Source: Jutongia huaianensis (GTDB taxonomy: Bacteria > Bacillota > Clostridia > Lachnospirales > Lachnospiraceae). From it: 64,000 bases of DNA. The notes under the pieces were generated by a model. That model did not search any database. It was not told the DNA's origin and was given only the letters and a program-made list of their open reading frames with translations. The number at the start of each line of letters is the position of its first letter. Positions within the stretch are counted from its first letter, which is position 1. The DNA is taken from contig NZ_JACRSX010000017.1 of NCBI RefSeq assembly GCF_014384985.1, positions 6,046-70,045 of the forward strand. The letters run 5' to 3'. Position numbers and translations under genes: made by a program. Positions 45,333 to 53,219 of this stretch are shown in pieces.

Positions 45333-45361
45333 ATATTAGTATCCTTTTCGCTGCTTGTCAA
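45333..45361 (-). promoter_or_regulatory. Promoter of the ileS leader
   Basis: TTGACA (45361-45356) and TAATAT (45338-45333) on the minus strand, 17-base spacer, directly before the T-box leader. Confidence 0.85.
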
Positions 45362-45472
45362 CCGCCAACGGTTAAATTCATAAACAAATTATTGTTCTCC
45401 CGTTACATCTGCAGGAGTAAATCTTTCCCAGACACTTCCGGTTCAGCCTCAAAGCCTTACATACAATAAAAT

Positions 45473-45811
45473 TTAACTATCCTTCCCTTTCAGCTTTGTT
45501 GCCGACATCCGGACCATCTCAAAAATATATTCTTTGACACGATCGTCTGCACGGCGGTACAGTTCCAGAAGGCGTAGTTCATCATCCGTAAATGTCATGG
45601 AATCTATTCCAAGAAAATAACCTATCAGCACATCCATTCCCTTTGCAATGTTTTCCAAAGTACCATTCGGAATAGATATTTTTCCATTCTCATAACGACT
45701 TAATGTTTGCTGTGTCATATGAAATTTTCTTGCAAATTTATCCTGAGTAAGTCCGTTTTCCCTACGGATATTACGAACTCTCATTCCAATTTCTTTGTCA
45801 CTTAAAGCCAT
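45473..45811 (-). CDS. XRE-family transcriptional regulator
   Basis: The 112-residue protein has an N-terminal helix-turn-helix (residues about 8-65; VRNIRRENGLTQDKFARKF then MTQQTLSRYENGKISIPN), typical of Cro/C1-type repressors, and a short helical tail (FTDDELRLLELYRRADDRVKEYIF) that may form dimers. Target unknown. It is divergent from the small membrane protein locus starting at 46168, so control of that locus is possible. The 350-base AT-rich gap between them carries the promoters. Confidence 0.88.
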   Translation of the reverse strand: MALSDKEIGMRVRNIRRENGLTQDKFARKFHMTQQTLSRYENGKISIPNGTLENIAKGMDVLIGYFLGIDSMTFTDDELRLLELYRRADDRVKEYIFEMVRMSATKLKGKDS

Positions 45812-46108
45812 ATATACACCTTCTATATTTTAACTAATGCCCATTTCTGCTGCATATTTTTTCTTTATGTATCTGATATATACGATTATACTTGTGTAAT
45901 ATGGTTAATTTTATTCTGTTTGCGTTTGCGTATAATCTTATAGAGAGTATATTCTTTTTTCGAGCAAAAAAAACTCTTGTCTGATATTTATTTTTTTGAT
46001 AAAATCAATTTTTGCAAACATACAAATTAGGAAAATGAACTAAAAATATTTTTCATCTTTTTTATTGTTTGAATATGATTAAACACAATGTTTTTTATGC
46101 CAATGTAT

Positions 46109-46136
46109 TTGCAAAAAATATTAGATTTGTTATGAT
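46109..46136 (+). promoter_or_regulatory. Putative promoter of the 46168 locus
   Basis: TTGCAA (46109-46114) and TATGAT (46131-46136), 16-base spacer, in a very AT-rich gap (45812-46167) between the XRE gene and the locus. No other element could be assigned in that gap. Confidence 0.6.
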
Positions 46137-46167
46137 AAAAATGTAACTTAAGAGGAGGCGGATTTTG

Positions 46168-46611
46168 ATGAACTCTTTTAATCGGGAACAATATCTGAAA
46201 CAATTACGGATGTACTACTCCGGAGACCGTAATGATACAGAACAGTTTCTCGAAGAGATGAGCGATTCTTTGGACTGTTATCTGAAAGAACATCCTTCTG
46301 CTACGACAGTGGAAATCTTTCATCATTTCGGACATCCAAAAGAACTTGAGGAACAATATGAGGAAGCTGTTGCAGCACAACACAGGGAGCATAAAAAACA
46401 GTTTTTCAAAACTGTGATCATTGCGATCTTTGCTGCATGTCTGTTAATTTTGGGAGCATTTATTCTTCATTCCTGCGAAATACTTAACGAAGTTAATGGA
46501 CATTCCGAAGTGATTTTAAAAGAAGAAAAGGCAAAAGATGCCAAACCAGATAATTACAGCCGCACTAAGAATGTCCCCTCCGACAAACCACGAGTTCATA
46601 TTATCGAATAG
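46168..46611 (+). CDS. Small membrane protein, DUF6120-like, copy A
   Basis: The 147-residue protein has a soluble N-terminal part (FLEEMSDSLDCYLKEHPSAT, then EIFHHFGHPKELEEQYEEA), one membrane segment at about 90-110 (TVIIAIFAACLLILGAFIL) and a charged outer tail. The N-terminal pattern resembles the DUF1700/DUF6120-type small proteins that often sit next to PadR regulators. The start ATG at 46168 is preferred to a TTG one codon earlier. First gene of a small plus-strand locus; 11 bases before the secreted protein. Confidence 0.7.
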   Translation: MNSFNREQYLKQLRMYYSGDRNDTEQFLEEMSDSLDCYLKEHPSATTVEIFHHFGHPKELEEQYEEAVAAQHREHKKQFFKTVIIAIFAACLLILGAFILHSCEILNEVNGHSEVILKEEKAKDAKPDNYSRTKNVPSDKPRVHIIE

Positions 46612-46622
46612 GAGGAATTACT

Positions 46623-47114
46623 ATGAAAAAACTTTTTAAAGCACTCACTTGTTTTGCACTTTCTCTTTCTATGCTGGCATCAATCCTACTTACAGCAGTT
46701 CCGGCATCCGCATCGTCAGATGTCACAACAGTCTCAGAGGAAACCATCCAGTTAGAGGATGGGGCATACTGCATTGTGACAACAACCGAAACTATGATCC
46801 CATCTGTAGCACGCGGAAAAACGAAGACAAAAGGGGCACAAAAAGCATATCGATACTACAATGCCAGCGATGTTCTCGTATGGGAATATATTCTTCATGC
46901 TACATTTATGTATGATGACTATCTTGTTGTATGCTCTGATACATCTAATGAAATCAATATATATAACCCAAAAAGATGGATCTATGAAGGTGGAAAGCAT
47001 TGGAAACAGGGCAATACCGCTTACGGTCGGGCAACAATTCACTTAATTGCAACCACCACTTCAAAAACTGTTAATTTACAGATTTCATGTAGTAAACATG
47101 GTGTTCTGAGCTAA
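46623..47114 (+). CDS. Small secreted protein, unknown function
   Basis: The 163-residue protein has a signal peptide (MKKLFKALTCFALSLSMLAS, cleavage probably after VPASAS near 30) and a mature domain of about 130 residues: KTKGAQKAYRYYNASDVLVW, EYILHATFMYDDYLVVC, IHLIATTTSKTVNLQIS. This looks beta-rich. It recalls the short DUF6147-type secreted proteins of Lachnospiraceae; I give that from memory only. It has a good ribosome site (AGGAGG) and sits between two related membrane proteins. Confidence 0.7.
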   Translation: MKKLFKALTCFALSLSMLASILLTAVPASASSDVTTVSEETIQLEDGAYCIVTTTETMIPSVARGKTKTKGAQKAYRYYNASDVLVWEYILHATFMYDDYLVVCSDTSNEINIYNPKRWIYEGGKHWKQGNTAYGRATIHLIATTTSKTVNLQISCSKHGVLS

Positions 47115-47129
47115 CAGAAAGGAATATTC

Positions 47130-47486
47130 ATGCGCTCATTTCTATTAACCCGGCGATTGTATTTTCTCAGCCGCACTTTAATTCGGCATAAGTTTTCAAC
47201 GTCAGAAGTCAATCATACCAAGGACGATATATCTCCGGCATGTTTATCACTTTACAGTGATATGTTGCAATACAGTGAAGAACATCCTGATTATGGATAC
47301 CGTGAAATTTATTGTCACTTTGTTGACGATGATACACGGAAGATGCTCGACCTAAGACGCCGTCAAAAAATCCTGTTGGCAATTGCTATAGGCTGTATCG
47401 CTATTATTGTCATTGGATATTTTGTTTTAAATCGGCTTACAGCATATCTTTTAGAAAATGTTCCAATTTCTTATATTAAGGTGTGA
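47130..47486 (+). CDS. Small membrane protein, DUF6120-like, copy B
   Basis: The 118-residue protein has a soluble part with YSEEHPDYGYREIYCHF, aligned with copy A's LKEHPSATTVEIFHHF (shared EHP, EI, HF), and one membrane segment at about 82-104 (ILLAIAIGCIAIIVIGYFV). The two proteins are diverged paralogs around the secreted protein. The N-terminus differs from copy A. A PadR promoter overlaps its end. Confidence 0.7.
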   Translation: MRSFLLTRRLYFLSRTLIRHKFSTSEVNHTKDDISPACLSLYSDMLQYSEEHPDYGYREIYCHFVDDDTRKMLDLRRRQKILLAIAIGCIAIIVIGYFVLNRLTAYLLENVPISYIKV

Positions 47487-47512
47487 CATTTTTTCTAAAT
47501 ATGTGTTATAAT
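47483..47512 (+). promoter_or_regulatory. Promoter of the PadR gene
   Basis: GTGACA (47483-47488) and a perfect TATAAT (47507-47512), 18-base spacer, overlapping the end of the preceding gene. The PadR gene can therefore be transcribed on its own. Confidence 0.65.
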
Positions 47513-47553
47513 GAGAGATACATAAAAAACTATAGAAAGTTGGATGGATAGCG

Positions 47554-47919
47554 ATGGGCATAAAAGATAATTTAAAGCGTGGAACTATTGAAATGATCCT
47601 TTTGCATTTACTGGAGCAGGAAGATAAGTATGGATACCAGTTATCACAGGATCTCGAAAAACAGAGTGAGGGCGATTACCAGTTAAATGAAGCTACAATG
47701 TACCCAACACTCTACCGTTTAAAAAAGAATGGTTATCTTGACGAGCGTAAGGTTCAGGTGGTTGGAAAGCGTTTCCGTGTCTACTATCACCTGACAGAGG
47801 CCGGCAAGCAGCATCTTGAGGAAACAAAACGAGAGTATTACAGCGTTTGTGCTTCTGTAGAGAAGGTGCTTTCTTATCAGGAGCGTGCTTCTGTCACCCC
47901 CTCCGGAACCGAAGGATGA
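47554..47919 (+). CDS. PadR-family transcriptional regulator
   Basis: The 121-residue protein is a winged-helix regulator of the PadR family: RGTIEMILLHLLEQEDKYGYQLSQDL, then LNEATMYPTLYRLKKNGYL and VYYHLTEAGKQHLEETK. PadR proteins often repress genes next to them and respond to phenolic or membrane-active compounds. It closes the locus with the two membrane proteins and the secreted protein; it has its own promoter and a terminator after it. Regulation of that locus is inferred from position. Confidence 0.88.
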   Translation: MGIKDNLKRGTIEMILLHLLEQEDKYGYQLSQDLEKQSEGDYQLNEATMYPTLYRLKKNGYLDERKVQVVGKRFRVYYHLTEAGKQHLEETKREYYSVCASVEKVLSYQERASVTPSGTEG

Positions 47920-47944
47920 TCATTAAACTTTAAAACAATCAAAT

Positions 47945-47985
47945 AAGGGGAGGATTTATTTCAAATAGAAATAGATTCTCCCCTA
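47945..47985 (+). terminator. Terminator after the PadR gene
   Basis: AAGGGGAGGATTTATTTC (47945-47962) pairs with GAAATAGATTCTCCCCT (47968-47984), 26 bases after the stop, with the MYG1-like gene converging from the other side. Confidence 0.75.
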
Positions 47986-48014
47986 TAAGTGTTTCTATAC
48001 AGTATTTATTCAAT

Positions 48015-48866
48015 TTATCTGTTTTGTTCTAACGATATCACAGCCATTTTTATAGCATCTTCTTTTGTATCCGCAGCTCCCATAAAGCCTGTCGCATGGC
48101 AAAACCGTGCAGTAGCTACACCGCTGACACCCGGAAGCTCTGAAGGATCACACCCCCACCACTCCTTAGGAAAATCACAGACAAGACTCCGATCCTCTTT
48201 GGATTTTGGTACACCCTGTACGCTATATCCTCCCCGATTCGATGGATATACCGTAAACTGATAGCTGCTGCCAATCACATCCCGTTTCCATGGTACATAG
48301 CACGGCAGGATCAGAATCTCTCCATCACTCTCCTCCATAGCTTTTTTCACCACATCGGATGCCCGGCGAAGTCCCTGTATACTCTCTATATATCGAATCA
48401 GAATCTTCTCCGCAAAGGCTTCTGCCTCCCAGAATCGATCATCATAGGAAGCATCCGAATCCCAGCCCGGATTAAACTTTTCCATAAGCTCTGACAGGAT
48501 ATTCTCAGATCCTGTATTATCTGATTCATCCAATGGCTGAATAAACTTCTCATCGAAATCAGCCGCCTCCTGCTCTGTCAGGAAGCAGGTGCCAAATTCT
48601 CTCCAAAGAAGTCCAAATGCCGCATAGGGCACACCATTCTCACGAATATCTTTGTCCTGCTGATGATGGTCGTACTTTCCTCTTCCAATATCATATACAA
48701 TGCCATCGAAATCCTCCGGTACATCAAATCCACGCGTCACCTCAATCGCAGGATTCAACAGGCGTAAAAACGCCGTAGAAAACACGTCATCCGCATGAAA
48801 TTTAGCTCCATGAGTAAATCCATGATCCGGCACAAGTCCGGTAACCTCTTTTTCAAATTCTATCAT
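48015..48866 (-). CDS. MYG1 family protein (DHH-type nuclease fold)
   Basis: This 283-residue protein has the MYG1 (UPF0160) signature THGAKFHADDVFSTAFLRLL near residue 18, DIGRGKYDHHQQ near 68 and the later FVPxxSSYQFTVYP-like region. The DHADD and DHH-like residues form a metal site; eukaryotic MYG1 is a 3'-5' exonuclease on RNA. The bacterial function is not established. The length fits the family. It is 2 bases from the DUF2442 stop, so the two may be co-transcribed from the DUF4160/DUF2442 pair. Confidence 0.88.
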   Translation of the reverse strand: MIEFEKEVTGLVPDHGFTHGAKFHADDVFSTAFLRLLNPAIEVTRGFDVPEDFDGIVYDIGRGKYDHHQQDKDIRENGVPYAAFGLLWREFGTCFLTEQEAADFDEKFIQPLDESDNTGSENILSELMEKFNPGWDSDASYDDRFWEAEAFAEKILIRYIESIQGLRRASDVVKKAMEESDGEILILPCYVPWKRDVIGSSYQFTVYPSNRGGYSVQGVPKSKEDRSLVCDFPKEWWGCDPSELPGVSGVATARFCHATGFMGAADTKEDAIKMAVISLEQNR

Positions 48867-48868
48867 AA

Positions 48869-49150
48869 TTACGTTGTCCTCCTGGTCTGTAGTTCCCCTA
48901 ATATTCTCTCTTTTCCAAATTCATAAATTGTATCACTTGGAAGATCAATTCTATCATTCCAATAAATACAGGTTCTGCTTTGATCTAATTGTACCTGTAA
49001 GAATAACCCATGTATACTTTCTAAATCCTGAAAATCAGCAATAGTATTAATATCATCTTTCACATCATAATAAACCGTCTTTCCATCATCAAATACTACA
49101 TATAAAATGAAATTCTCCAACGGTTTTACACTTTTTATTTTTGGTATCAT
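48869..49150 (-). CDS. DUF2442 domain protein
   Basis: The 93-residue protein has the DUF2442 pattern: a short beta strand start (IKSVKPLENFILYVVFDDGK), then FLQVQLDQSRTCIYWNDRIDLPSDTIYE. Start at 49150 follows GGAGGGATTCT; the upstream ATG at 49216 has no site. DUF2442 genes often sit beside DUF4160 genes, and the pairing has been proposed as toxin-antitoxin-like. The partner lies 26 bases upstream here. No function is proven. Confidence 0.8.
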   Translation of the reverse strand: MIPKIKSVKPLENFILYVVFDDGKTVYYDVKDDINTIADFQDLESIHGLFLQVQLDQSRTCIYWNDRIDLPSDTIYEFGKERILGELQTRRTT

Positions 49151-49176
49151 AGAATCCCTCCAAACATTAAAACCGC

Positions 49177-49428
49177 TTATAATGGTGGTAATTTTCTCAA
49201 ATTTTGACTCTCCCACATCTCCAACAAATCTTCCTGATTATGAAGCAGCCACTCTTTTACAAGTTCCTGTGCTCTCTTCGGTAAGTCCCCCTCTGTCATT
49301 TCCATAGTCCTTAAATCAAAAATACCTACATGCTCACCATATAATGCATGTATATGGCTTGGTTCATGCTCTTTCGGCTTAAAAAACATCTTAATAATAA
49401 TTCCATAAAATCTGCTAATTTCCGGCAA
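49177..49428 (-). CDS. DUF4160 domain protein, TTG start
   Basis: The 83-residue protein has the DUF4160 pattern PEISRFYGIIIKMFFKPKEH, then PSHIHALYGEHVGIFDLRTM and the C-terminal LVKEWLLHNQEDLLEMW. The start codon is TTG at 49428, supported by AAAAGGAG nine bases before it; an ATG just upstream is out of frame. A partner DUF2442 gene follows. The product is small and soluble; its role in a toxin-antitoxin-like pair is inference only. Confidence 0.78.
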   Translation of the reverse strand: MPEISRFYGIIIKMFFKPKEHEPSHIHALYGEHVGIFDLRTMEMTEGDLPKRAQELVKEWLLHNQEDLLEMWESQNLRKLPPL

Positions 49429-49525
49429 GCCTTCATCTCCTTTTCTACAATGCTTTGTTTTAATAATCCGATATCATTATAATCTATTTTAAATTCCTTG
49501 TATATACAATATACATCATCAAACA

Positions 49526-49556
49526 ACAAAAAGCCCCTGTTGCGAGGCTTTTTGCT
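49526..49556 (-). terminator. Terminator after icd
   Basis: AAAAAGCCCC (49528-49537) pairs with GAGGCTTTTT (49544-49553) around a short loop, 50 bases after the icd stop; the minus-strand T-run is five bases. Confidence 0.85.
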
Positions 49557-49606
49557 TCCATACGGATCTCTATTCTATGATTTTGTTTTTTATGCAAGAA
49601 TGCCTG

Positions 49607-50815
49607 TTACAGCATTGTTTCCAGGGACTCACGGACTGCCTTGATAAATCCCTCACTGTTTAATACCGTAACGTCCTTCATACTGGTGATCAGCGCCAGA
49701 TCCTTTGTCATCTTTCCACTCTCAATCGTAGAAAGTGTTGCTTTCTCAAGCTTGTCGGCGAATGCCATCAGCTCCGGAATGTTGTCCAGCTCACCACGCT
49801 TGCGAAGAGCACCTGTCCAGGCAAAGATTGTTGCTACAGAGTTTGTTGATGTCTCCTCGCCCTTCAAATGCTTATAATAATGTCTCTGAACGGTTCCATG
49901 GGCAGCCTCATACTCATATACACCGGAAGGAGAAACCAGTACAGAAGTCATCATTGCCAGAGAACCACATGCAGAGGAAACCATATCGCTCATAACATCT
50001 CCGTCGTAGTTCTTGCAGGCCCAGATAAATCCACCCTTTGCCTTCATAACGCGGGCAACGGCATCATCGATCAGAGTATAGAAATACTCAATACCGGCTG
50101 CCTCAAATTTGTCCTTGTATTCCTTATCATAGATATCCTGGAAAATATCTTTAAAATTATGATCATAAATCTTTGAAATCGTATCCTTGGTTGCAAACCA
50201 CAGATCCTGCTTTGTATCCAATGCGTAGTTAAAGCATGCCTTTGCAAAGCTTGTGATGGATTTGTCTGTATTGTGGATACCCTGAATAATACCCGGTCCA
50301 TCAAACTCCTGAATCGTCTGACGAATCTCTTTGCCGTCCGCACCGGTAAATACGAGCTCTGCTTTACCTGCGCCAGGCACCTTGATCTCTGTATTTTTAT
50401 AAACATCTCCATAGGCATGACGTGCCAATGTGATCGGCTTTTCCCAGTTCTTTACACAAGGCTCGATGCCCTTTACCTGAATTGGTGCACGGAAAACAGT
50501 ACCGTCCAGCGCTGCACGGATCGTACCATTTGGAGACTTCCACATTTCCTTCAGATTATACTCTGTCATACGAGCTGCATTCGGTGTAATCGTTGCACAT
50601 TTTACAGCAACACCATACTTTTTGGTTGCCTCTGCAGAGTCGATCGTTACCTGATCGTTTGTCTCATTACGGTACTCCAGTCCGAGATCATAATACTCTG
50701 TCTTCAGATCAATAAAAGGAAGAAGCAGCTCATCCTTGATCATTTTCCAGAGAATTCTGGTCATCTCGTCGCCATCCATCTCAACTAACGGTGTCTTCAT
50801 CTCGATCTTTGCCAT
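49607..50815 (-). CDS. icd: Isocitrate dehydrogenase (NADP-dependent, type II)
   Basis: The 402-residue enzyme has [14 protein letters not shown] near the start, [40 protein letters not shown] with metal-binding aspartates, and [10 protein letters not shown]. This is the eukaryote-like homodimeric NADP enzyme. It oxidises isocitrate to 2-oxoglutarate, for glutamate synthesis in anaerobes. The start at 50815 is right after GGAGGATAATGAC; the ATG at 50893 would add 26 unrelated residues. It is monocistronic, with a putative promoter (TTGTGC, 17 bases, TATAGT) near 50960-50930. Confidence 0.96.
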   Translation of the reverse strand: MAKIEMKTPLVEMDGDEMTRILWKMIKDELLLPFIDLKTEYYDLGLEYRNETNDQVTIDSAEATKKYGVAVKCATITPNAARMTEYNLKEMWKSPNGTIRAALDGTVFRAPIQVKGIEPCVKNWEKPITLARHAYGDVYKNTEIKVPGAGKAELVFTGADGKEIRQTIQEFDGPGIIQGIHNTDKSITSFAKACFNYALDTKQDLWFATKDTISKIYDHNFKDIFQDIYDKEYKDKFEAAGIEYFYTLIDDAVARVMKAKGGFIWACKNYDGDVMSDMVSSACGSLAMMTSVLVSPSGVYEYEAAHGTVQRHYYKHLKGEETSTNSVATIFAWTGALRKRGELDNIPELMAFADKLEKATLSTIESGKMTKDLALITSMKDVTVLNSEGFIKAVRESLETML

Positions 50816-51116
50816 GTCATTATCCTCCATTTTTGCAATATGTATGCCGGATTTATTGAAAATCTCCGGCAAATGTTTCGTATACTGATACACATGTATG
50901 CATTAGAACATCACTCTCTTTAACTATACCACAAAAAAGCATGATGCACAAATTGGTTTCCGGAGATTTCCGAATTTTCCGTGATATTTACTGGAAAAAA
51001 TTTATATTTTCGTGCAATGTTCCAAAAATATAACGTCCCTATTGACCTTTGCAATGCGTGGTGTTATACTCCAGACACTTTACAATATTTCTCCCCCGGC
51101 AAGGAGGGAGTTCTCT

Positions 51117-51929
51117 ATGAAACATTCATTATCATTTCGACGATATCTTCTCGTCATACTCACGACACTGTCAATCCTTCTGGGACTTTTCAGCATTCCC
51201 ATCGTCTCCTGCAAAGCCGCAGCCAGATCCACAGGAAAAACAGTTTCCAGACCTAAGATCACATTAAATACCAGACAGATATCCATGGAAAACGGAGAAA
51301 TTTTTTCACTTCGGGCATCTGTATCCAACGGCACCTGTCCTGTCTACCGCAGCAACAAAAAGGGTGTTGCCGTCGTGGACAGCAATGGCGTGATCACCGC
51401 CTGCAAACCGGGTACTGCCATAATCTCTGTCAAAGCAGCAAAAACCACGGTTACCTGTCGCGTTACGGTTAAAAAACCCGTGATCAAACTGAATCACATC
51501 TATGCAAAGCTTTTTCGATGCCAGCAGATCCAGCTGACCGCCGAGGTATCTTCCGGGATCCAGCCATCATGGAAATCCAGCCGTCCCCGCATCGCAACTG
51601 TCAACGACAATGGACTTGTGTGCGCCCGGAAACACGGCACCACAATCATTACCGCCAAAGCGGATGGCGTATCCAAAACCTGCGAGATTGAGGTAGAATC
51701 TCCAACCATTCGTATATCTTCTACTTCTCTGACCATGAAAGCCGGAGAAACGCGTACACTCGATTATATGGTCTCCAGTGGCAATGCACCACTGATCAAA
51801 TCAAACAAGCCAAATATCGTCCAGGTAGATCAGCTTGGCAATCTTACTGCCCGAAGTGCAGGAACTGCTGTCATTTCCTTTACCGAAGATGGCACAAAAG
51901 AAACCTGCACTGTCCGGGTTCTGAAATAG
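51117..51929 (+). CDS. Secreted protein with three Ig-like (Big_2-type) domains
   Basis: The 270-residue protein has a signal peptide (YLLVILTTLSILLGLFSIP, residues about 10-30) and three consecutive Ig-like repeats, each with a pattern such as SLRASVSNGTCPVYRSNKKGV, VVDSNGVITACKPGTAIISV, RVTV. Such domains form extended surface or secreted structures and usually mediate adhesion. Start at 51117 fits the signal peptide and the AAGGAGGG site; the in-frame ATG at 51012 does not. A conserved Cys appears in most strands. The ligand is unknown. Confidence 0.85.
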   Translation: MKHSLSFRRYLLVILTTLSILLGLFSIPIVSCKAAARSTGKTVSRPKITLNTRQISMENGEIFSLRASVSNGTCPVYRSNKKGVAVVDSNGVITACKPGTAIISVKAAKTTVTCRVTVKKPVIKLNHIYAKLFRCQQIQLTAEVSSGIQPSWKSSRPRIATVNDNGLVCARKHGTTIITAKADGVSKTCEIEVESPTIRISSTSLTMKAGETRTLDYMVSSGNAPLIKSNKPNIVQVDQLGNLTARSAGTAVISFTEDGTKETCTVRVLK

Positions 51930-52019
51930 GATAATATTTACCCCAAAACCAATAGAATACAAAACGGAGGGAGAAATATTGTAAGGTATTTTTTCTTTGT
52001 GACATATCAATCCGTCAGC

Positions 52020-52048
52020 TTGTAAACACACCATAAATCCGCTATACT
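52020..52048 (+). promoter_or_regulatory. Promoter of the S1-domain gene
   Basis: TTGTAA (52020-52025) and TATACT (52043-52048), 17-base spacer, about 97 bases before the start codon. The leader holds a short ORF of 11 codons (52071) that is probably chance. Confidence 0.7.
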
Positions 52049-52144
52049 ACAATCAGGAAGTCGGTGAAGGGATGGAAGAAATGACAGAAAAAGAATTGAT
52101 CACTTAAGTTTATAACAAACATTTCTGCGGAATGGAGGATTTAT

Positions 52145-53074
52145 ATGAGTGAAGAAAAGAGTATGAAGGATTACGAAAACGAGCTGGAGCGTTCCTTTCA
52201 GGTACTGCGCGAGGGTGATATTCTGGATGTGACCGTGATCGGCGTTTCCGACACAGAAGTAACGGTTGATCTGAATTATTATACAGAAGGCATTATCCCG
52301 ATCGAAGAGTGCAGCGACGATCCATCCTTTTCTATTAAAAAGGATATGATCATCGGGGATGTGATCCAGGCTATGGTACTGGACCCGGAAAATGCCAGTG
52401 GTAATGTAATTCTTTCCAGAAAAGAAGCAAACCGTGTGCTGGTATGGGATGAATTAAAAGAGGATATGGCAGACGGAACCGTTTTTGACGTAAAGATCAC
52501 AGAGGCAGTCCCTGCCGGCGTTGTTGGTTATGTCCGGGGAATCCGTGCATTTATCCCGGCTTCACAGCTTGCCCTCACCTATGTGGAGGACACGGAAAGT
52601 TATGTCGGAATGACTGTGCAGGCCGTGATCATCACGGTAGAAAAGGATATCCAGAAGCTGGTACTCTCTGCCAAAATGATCCAGAAGGAAAGAGCCCTGG
52701 CAGAAAAGACACAACATATCGGACGGCTGACCACCGGAGATCTTGTGGAGGGGCCGGTAACCCGTATGGAATCCTATGGTGTATTTATCGATATTGGAGA
52801 AGGACTGACCGGGCTCTGTCACATTTCCCAGATCACCAATAAATTTATCAAATCTCCAAAGGAAGAACTAAAAATGGGACAGGTAGTAAAAGCAAAGATC
52901 CTGAAGATTGAAGGGGATCGTATTTCACTGAGTATCAAAGCTCTCCGTGAGGATGAGCCTGATACCGGGGAAGAATCCTATGAGATCCCTGAAGCATATT
53001 CTGCTGACAGTGCAGATAAGGATCAGGATACCAGCCCTTTTGCAAAGCTTTTACAGGGGATCAAATTGGAATAA
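52145..53074 (+). CDS. S1 RNA-binding domain protein (ribosomal protein S1-like)
   Basis: The 309-residue protein has three S1 domains: about 15-85 (REGDILDVTVIGVSDTEVTVDL), 100-170 and 190-260 (TGDLVEGPVTRMESYGVFIDIGEGLTGLCHISQIT). The third is the most typical. Proteins of this kind bind mRNA at the ribosome or act as general RNA chaperones; many Firmicutes have such shortened S1 homologues. It has a strong site (GGAGG) and its own promoter. The acidic end is low-complexity. It is close to fprA on the same strand, but that gene has its own promoter. Confidence 0.88.
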   Translation: MSEEKSMKDYENELERSFQVLREGDILDVTVIGVSDTEVTVDLNYYTEGIIPIEECSDDPSFSIKKDMIIGDVIQAMVLDPENASGNVILSRKEANRVLVWDELKEDMADGTVFDVKITEAVPAGVVGYVRGIRAFIPASQLALTYVEDTESYVGMTVQAVIITVEKDIQKLVLSAKMIQKERALAEKTQHIGRLTTGDLVEGPVTRMESYGVFIDIGEGLTGLCHISQITNKFIKSPKEELKMGQVVKAKILKIEGDRISLSIKALREDEPDTGEESYEIPEAYSADSADKDQDTSPFAKLLQGIKLE

Positions 53075-53082
53075 GAATTCTA

Positions 53083-53111
53083 TTGACAGACCATTTGCCC
53101 CATTTTACAAT
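53083..53111 (+). promoter_or_regulatory. Promoter of the flavodiiron gene
   Basis: TTGACA (53083-53088) and TACAAT (53106-53111), 17-base spacer, 109 bases before the start codon. Confidence 0.75.
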
Positions 53112-53219
53112 AGAAATCAATTGGAGCATAACAATGTCTCCAGGATGATCACAACGCAGTATCCGGCGCACAGCTGCTGCGTTTAAAATAATATACCGTG
53201 CGCAGAAACGAGGTTACTT

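Noticed and set aside
52071..52106. 11-codon ORF in the leader of the S1-domain gene
   Set aside because: No ribosome site of its own and no sign of attenuation; probably chance.
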